8,166 nt of DNA from Methanomicrobiales archaeon. Lineage in GTDB: Archaea > Halobacteriota > Methanomicrobia > Methanomicrobiales > JACTUA01. Within the stretch, counting starts at the first letter, position 1, and each line of letters opens with the position of its first letter. The notes under the pieces were generated by a model, which had not been told where the DNA came from, did not search any database, and worked only from the letters and a program-made list of their open reading frames with translations. The position numbers were made by a program, and so were the translations under genes. Shown one piece after another: positions 5,476 to 8,166 of the stretch. The stretch covers positions 1-8,166 of the forward strand of contig JAJRCM010000086.1 of assembly GCA_028678965.1 (NCBI GenBank), in the 5' to 3' direction.

Positions 5476-6059
5476 CTTGTATCTACCCTAGTAGCCGTGA
5501 CTTGCAGACCGCGCAGGAACGCACTGAGGCGAGTGGGATCGCTTGCGTTGAGAATAGTACATGGGATCCGATGGGATAAAACAAAAGGGAGAAAGTGCGG
5601 ATCCACCTCATCACAGATGACCGGTTCACGGAGGAGTGGGATAATATTTCCATGACTGCAGATACCATCGACAGATTTCAGGACAGCAAGCTCTGCCCCC
5701 ATCTCTGATGCAATCCATGCGGCGATGGTGTCGGAGCTCACCTCCCAGGTATGAGGTAGGGGATCTTTCTCTCTCATGAGACAATAGGGGAGCAGGACCT
5801 GGTGTCTCTTCTGGAGGATGAGGGAATTGCAGGGCTCCAACCCCAGAGATGCGATATACCAGCCGAACTGGTCCATCGCGGCAATTGCCATCCAGTGTGC
5901 CGTATCATCTGGAAGATTATAGCTCCTCACCATATCGGCAAAAGGCCCGCCCCCTGGAACCACCAGAATAGGCCGGTGAGATTCCTGGATCACCGTGATT
6001 ATCTCCTTTGCCTGACCGATGAGGCTTCCTCCCATCTTCACCACCAGCAGAGGATCCAT
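5469..6059 (-). CDS. mfnE: Amino-acid-kinase-family protein, probable [5-(aminomethyl)furan-3-yl]methyl phosphate kinase
   Basis: Predicted to phosphorylate the aminomethylfuran phosphate intermediate of methanofuran synthesis, the C1 carrier of the first methanogenesis step. The 196-aa size matches the short archaeal MfnE branch of the amino acid kinase fold. Visible elements are K8 with GGS (10-12) in VVKMGGSL, the glycine loop PGGG (35-38) in VVPGGGPFADMVR, the HWMAIAAMDQFG helix, TWEVSSDTIAAWIA (104-117) at the position of substrate and phosphate contacts, and LKSVDGI (127-133), typical of the ATP site. Uridylate kinase or glutamate 5-kinase are less likely because the protein is short and lacks a PUA or extended C-terminal domain. 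ATG 6059 sits 26-27 bases from a TATA element, so the message is probably leaderless. It is followed 44 bases later by the zinc-finger gene on the same strand. Confidence 0.85.
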   Translation of the reverse strand: MDPLLVVKMGGSLIGQAKEIITVIQESHRPILVVPGGGPFADMVRSYNLPDDTAHWMAIAAMDQFGWYIASLGLEPCNSLILQKRHQVLLPYCLMREKDPLPHTWEVSSDTIAAWIASEMGAELAVLKSVDGICSHGNIIPLLREPVICDEVDPHFLPFVLSHRIPCTILNASDPTRLSAFLRGLQVTATRVDTRF

Positions 6060-6082
6060 CCACCAGAAGATATTCCGTCATG

Positions 6083-6088
6083 TTATAA
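6083..6088. promoter_or_regulatory. Palindromic TATA element shared by mfnE and the PLD-like gene
   Basis: TTATAA is its own reverse complement. The extended sequence reads CTTTATAACA on the minus strand and TGTTATAAAG on the plus strand. Its centre is about 26 bases from the mfnE ATG (6059) and about 29 from the PLD-like ATG (6115), the normal TATA-to-start spacing in both directions. No other TATA candidate lies in the 55-base gap. Confidence 0.65.
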
Positions 6089-6114
6089 AGTTACACCATG
6101 CATAGTGTGCAGGT

Positions 6115-7785
6115 ATGAAGTGGCTCCTGCCGTTCGTTGTCTTCTCCATTCTGATCATGCCTTCTCTCGCTTTCCAGGTCGTTGAGTTCTGCCCGGATAC
6201 CTACCTTACGGGGGATACGGATGAGTACCTGATACTAGAAGGGGCCGGTGGACTTGAGGGGCTAACCATATCCGATGGAGAAGGTGGCTTCCGGTTCCCT
6301 ACCGATGCCCAATCCACGGGGGTGGTAACCGTTGCCAAAGAGGGGCGAGCCTTTGAGACGGTGTATGGGAAGCCTCCTGATTTCGAGATACTTGATACCT
6401 CTCCCGCTATCGAAAATGTGATCCGCGGGGGAAATTTTTTAATGGGAAACAGCGGGGATGAGATTCTCGTTTATCTCAATGGTGATTTAATCCAGCGCAT
6501 TACCTGGCCCGGTGATGTAAAAAACCGTGAAGGCCAGGTTCACTTTCTTGAAGGGGAGACCTGGGATCCCCGCCCTCTTTTCATCGGACAGTCCCGGTTT
6601 CCACCGCTCACCGTGGATAACGTCAGCCTGATGGCATTCGTTTCTCCCGATGGTTCTTACCAGGCATTCCGGGATATCATCGGGGGTGCCCAGGAAACGA
6701 TCCTTGTCAATGTGTACGAGTTTACCAGCCCTTCCCTTGCTGAGATCCTAGAGAAGGCACAGAGAAACGGAGCACAGGTGACTGTCCTTCTAGAGGGAGG
6801 TCCGGTGGGTGGTATACCTGCTGAAGAATACTGTGTGGCTGAGCGGTTGAGGGGATTCGGAATTCCCCTCTTCCAGATGAGGACGGAGGGGGAGTTCCAT
6901 GCGAAATACCGCTATAATCATGCCAAATATATAGTCGTTGATGACCAAGAGGTGCTCCTCACCAGTGAAAACTTCAACGATAATGGATTCCCTGCTCAGA
7001 ACGCCCGAGGGAACCGCGGATGGGGAGTGATCGTTAGGAGCACGGAACTTGCAGCATATTTCACCCGGGTCTTTACCTGGGATATATCAGGCGGCGATGT
7101 GACCCCCTTTCCTGACGGTAAAGGCACCTGTGATACCTCAAGCACTGCACCGTATTCCCCGGAATCGGTCCCTATCTGGTTTGAGGGTGCCTCAGTCACC
7201 GTGATTCTCGCTCCGGATTCGAGCAGTCAGATCCTTTCACTGCTGCGAGGAGCAGAGAAGAGTATCGATATCGAGCAGGCATATATAAAGAATTACTCAG
7301 AGGGCCCCAACCCGTTTGTCGAAGAAGCGATCGACGCCGCGCGACGGGGAGTAACCGTCCGTGTGCTCCTCGACTCCTACTGGTTCAATGTCAATGAACC
7401 GCAGGACAATGATGAGATGGTAGCGTATCTCCAGGGGATTGCGAAAGAAGAGGGACTACCCCTCGATGCCCGTTGTGCCGATCTCGATGCCAATAATCTG
7501 GAAAAGATCCACAATAAAGGAGTGATAGTGGACGGGGAGAGAGTCCTCGTATCCAGTATCAACTGGAACGAGAATTCACCGAACTATAACCGAGAGGCGG
7601 GTTTGATCATCGAACATGAAGGAGTGGGAGCGTACTTTCTCTCTTCGTTCAATGATGACTGGGATGCCTCCACTGACACAATGACCGGGCAGAACAACAG
7701 GGCACGGATTGTCCTGGCAATCAGTGTGATTATCGCTCTGGCACTCCTGTATCTCGTAATTCATAGAAAATACCAAAAGAGATAA
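6115..7785 (+). CDS. Secreted, membrane-anchored phospholipase-D-superfamily protein with lamin-tail-like domain
   Basis: A 556-aa predicted cell-surface hydrolase. Residues 1-19 form a signal peptide (basic start, hydrophobic core, SLA before F20). About 20-135 resemble the beta-sandwich lamin-tail domain: DEYLILEG, LTISDGEGG, NSGDEILVYLNG and IQRITWPG follow its usual order. Two phospholipase-D halves follow, both with intact HKD motifs: H269-K271-D276 in HAKYIVVD with S284/N286 (TSENF), and H466-K468-D473 in HNKGVIVD with S481/N483 (SSINWN). Residues 531-549 form a membrane helix before a basic tail (HRKYQKR), so the catalytic part should lie outside the cell. The superfamily covers phospholipases, nucleases and phosphatidyltransferases; no feature here picks the substrate, and an extracellular nuclease or lipid enzyme are both possible. 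AGGT directly before the ATG is a poor ribosome site; TATA spacing suggests a very short leader. It converges with the small regulator gene, with a 15-base gap. Confidence 0.92.
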   Translation: MKWLLPFVVFSILIMPSLAFQVVEFCPDTYLTGDTDEYLILEGAGGLEGLTISDGEGGFRFPTDAQSTGVVTVAKEGRAFETVYGKPPDFEILDTSPAIENVIRGGNFLMGNSGDEILVYLNGDLIQRITWPGDVKNREGQVHFLEGETWDPRPLFIGQSRFPPLTVDNVSLMAFVSPDGSYQAFRDIIGGAQETILVNVYEFTSPSLAEILEKAQRNGAQVTVLLEGGPVGGIPAEEYCVAERLRGFGIPLFQMRTEGEFHAKYRYNHAKYIVVDDQEVLLTSENFNDNGFPAQNARGNRGWGVIVRSTELAAYFTRVFTWDISGGDVTPFPDGKGTCDTSSTAPYSPESVPIWFEGASVTVILAPDSSSQILSLLRGAEKSIDIEQAYIKNYSEGPNPFVEEAIDAARRGVTVRVLLDSYWFNVNEPQDNDEMVAYLQGIAKEEGLPLDARCADLDANNLEKIHNKGVIVDGERVLVSSINWNENSPNYNREAGLIIEHEGVGAYFLSSFNDDWDASTDTMTGQNNRARIVLAISVIIALALLYLVIHRKYQKR

Positions 7786-7800
7786 AGAACAGGGATTCAA

Positions 7801-8031
7801 TCAGGCTGATGCTGCCATCACTGCCCTTCGTAGGTAGATGATCTGGCGGGCATCCTGAAAATTGAACTTTTCTGCAATCATACCGTTGTCTTTCAGTTTC
7901 TTAAGTGCATACCGAACCGTTCTCGGAGGGAGTCCGCTCTGCGCAACCAGCTCTTTGTAGGTGAGCCCGATTCCCTCCTTAAAGAGAGTCAGGAGAGCCC
8001 GCGAGGATGGCGGGAGATGTAAGGGTTGCAT
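7801..8031 (-). CDS. Small winged-helix transcriptional regulator (MarR-like)
   Basis: A 76-aa protein that is almost entirely one winged helix. A first helix (SSRALLTLFKEG) is followed by the helix-turn-helix (TYKELVAQSGLPPRTVRYAL), the rest of the recognition helix (KKLKDNGMI) and a wing (AEKFNFQDARQIIYLRR). No ligand or membrane domain is present. Similar single-domain proteins are common in methanogens. The ATG at 8031 is nine bases from a perfect inverted repeat (8040-8054) that covers the likely promoter, which suggests autoregulation. The downstream neighbour on the other strand is the PLD-like gene; a regulatory link to it is not shown. Confidence 0.85.
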   Translation of the reverse strand: MQPLHLPPSSRALLTLFKEGIGLTYKELVAQSGLPPRTVRYALKKLKDNGMIAEKFNFQDARQIIYLRRAVMAASA

Positions 8032-8039
8032 GTATTATA

Positions 8040-8054
8040 GTTAACACTGTTAAC
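8040..8054. promoter_or_regulatory. Operator-like perfect inverted repeat upstream of the winged-helix gene
   Basis: GTTAACA-C-TGTTAAC is a perfect 7-bp inverted repeat with a one-base centre; each half contains a GTTAAC palindrome. It ends nine bases before the start codon of the regulator, over the region where a TATA element for a leaderless transcript would lie (minus-strand GATATG near 8054-8059). Such symmetry fits a dimeric winged-helix protein repressing itself. Confidence 0.6.
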
Positions 8055-8166
8055 ATATCAATCTGTCGGCTCTATTCAGAGGTTTTAGGTTGGTATTGTC
8101 TGATTCCTATCTTGAATGGGGGTGATGGGGGGAGGGGGTTTCGGAACGAAACTGGAATTTTTCAGC
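8055..8166. other. Intergenic stretch at right edge with G-rich tract
   Basis: No start-to-stop coding frame of note is seen on either strand. Its only feature is three G runs at 8118-8122, 8127-8132 and 8134-8138, separated by TGAT and A. The region is probably upstream sequence of a gene outside the window. Confidence 0.4.

Noticed and set aside
5802..6185. Plus-strand frame of 127 codons between mfnE and the PLD-like gene
   Set aside because: It is antisense to most of the N-terminal half of mfnE and overlaps the PLD-like signal peptide in another frame.
1..8166. Search for CRISPR repeats, transposase fragments, terminal inverted repeats or phage genes
   Set aside because: No spaced direct repeats or recombinase motifs were seen; all long genes belong to ordinary archaeal housekeeping or surface families.

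Overview
The window reads as a piece of the core chromosome of a methanogenic archaeon. The best lineage guess is order Methanomicrobiales; that is inferred from gene style and moderate-to-high GC, not shown directly. The archaeal evidence is a type II methionine aminopeptidase, an archaeal-type SRP RNA, elongation factor 1-beta, an LDH-like archaeal malate dehydrogenase closely resembling M. jannaschii MJ0490 from memory, a methanofuran-pathway kinase (MfnE) that points to methanogenesis, tRNA genes without encoded CCA, and TATA-type promoters with little or no leader. I see no insertion sequence, CRISPR array, integrase or phage gene. The stretch is compact, with most gaps under 200 bases.

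Layout. Positions 1-1678 (minus strand) hold two M24 'pita-bread' metallopeptidases: an Xaa-Pro-peptidase-like gene followed, with an ATGA stop/start overlap, by map, which runs off the left edge. Diverging from them on the plus strand are a 79-aa two-helix membrane protein and a 105-aa winged-helix protein. Next come tRNA-Asn(GUU) and a CAU-anticodon tRNA (probably elongator Met) 10 bases apart. A 343-aa zinc-ribbon plus SAM-methyltransferase-like protein of unknown function follows. After it lies the SRP (7S) RNA, bounded by a 7-bp terminal helix, and then mdh, which starts 13 bases beyond the RNA.

Positions 5000-6059 (minus strand) hold mfnE, a 53-aa double zinc-finger protein and the gene for aEF-1beta. 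The last two are 2 bases apart. mfnE diverges from a 556-aa secreted, membrane-anchored phospholipase-D-superfamily protein with a lamin-tail-like N-terminal domain. The window closes with a small winged-helix regulator on the minus strand, behind a perfect 7-1-7 inverted repeat that looks like its own operator.

The genes serve translation and protein maturation (map, peptidase, tRNAs, SRP RNA, aEF-1beta), central metabolism (mdh), cofactor synthesis (mfnE) and less-known surface and regulatory functions. I see no clear new multi-gene system. The most informative signals are promoter architecture (palindromic TATA elements shared by divergent genes, promoters buried in upstream gene ends, an SRP RNA-mdh unit without a visible terminator) and two uncharacterised proteins, the zinc-ribbon methyltransferase-like protein and the lamin-tail/PLD ectoenzyme.
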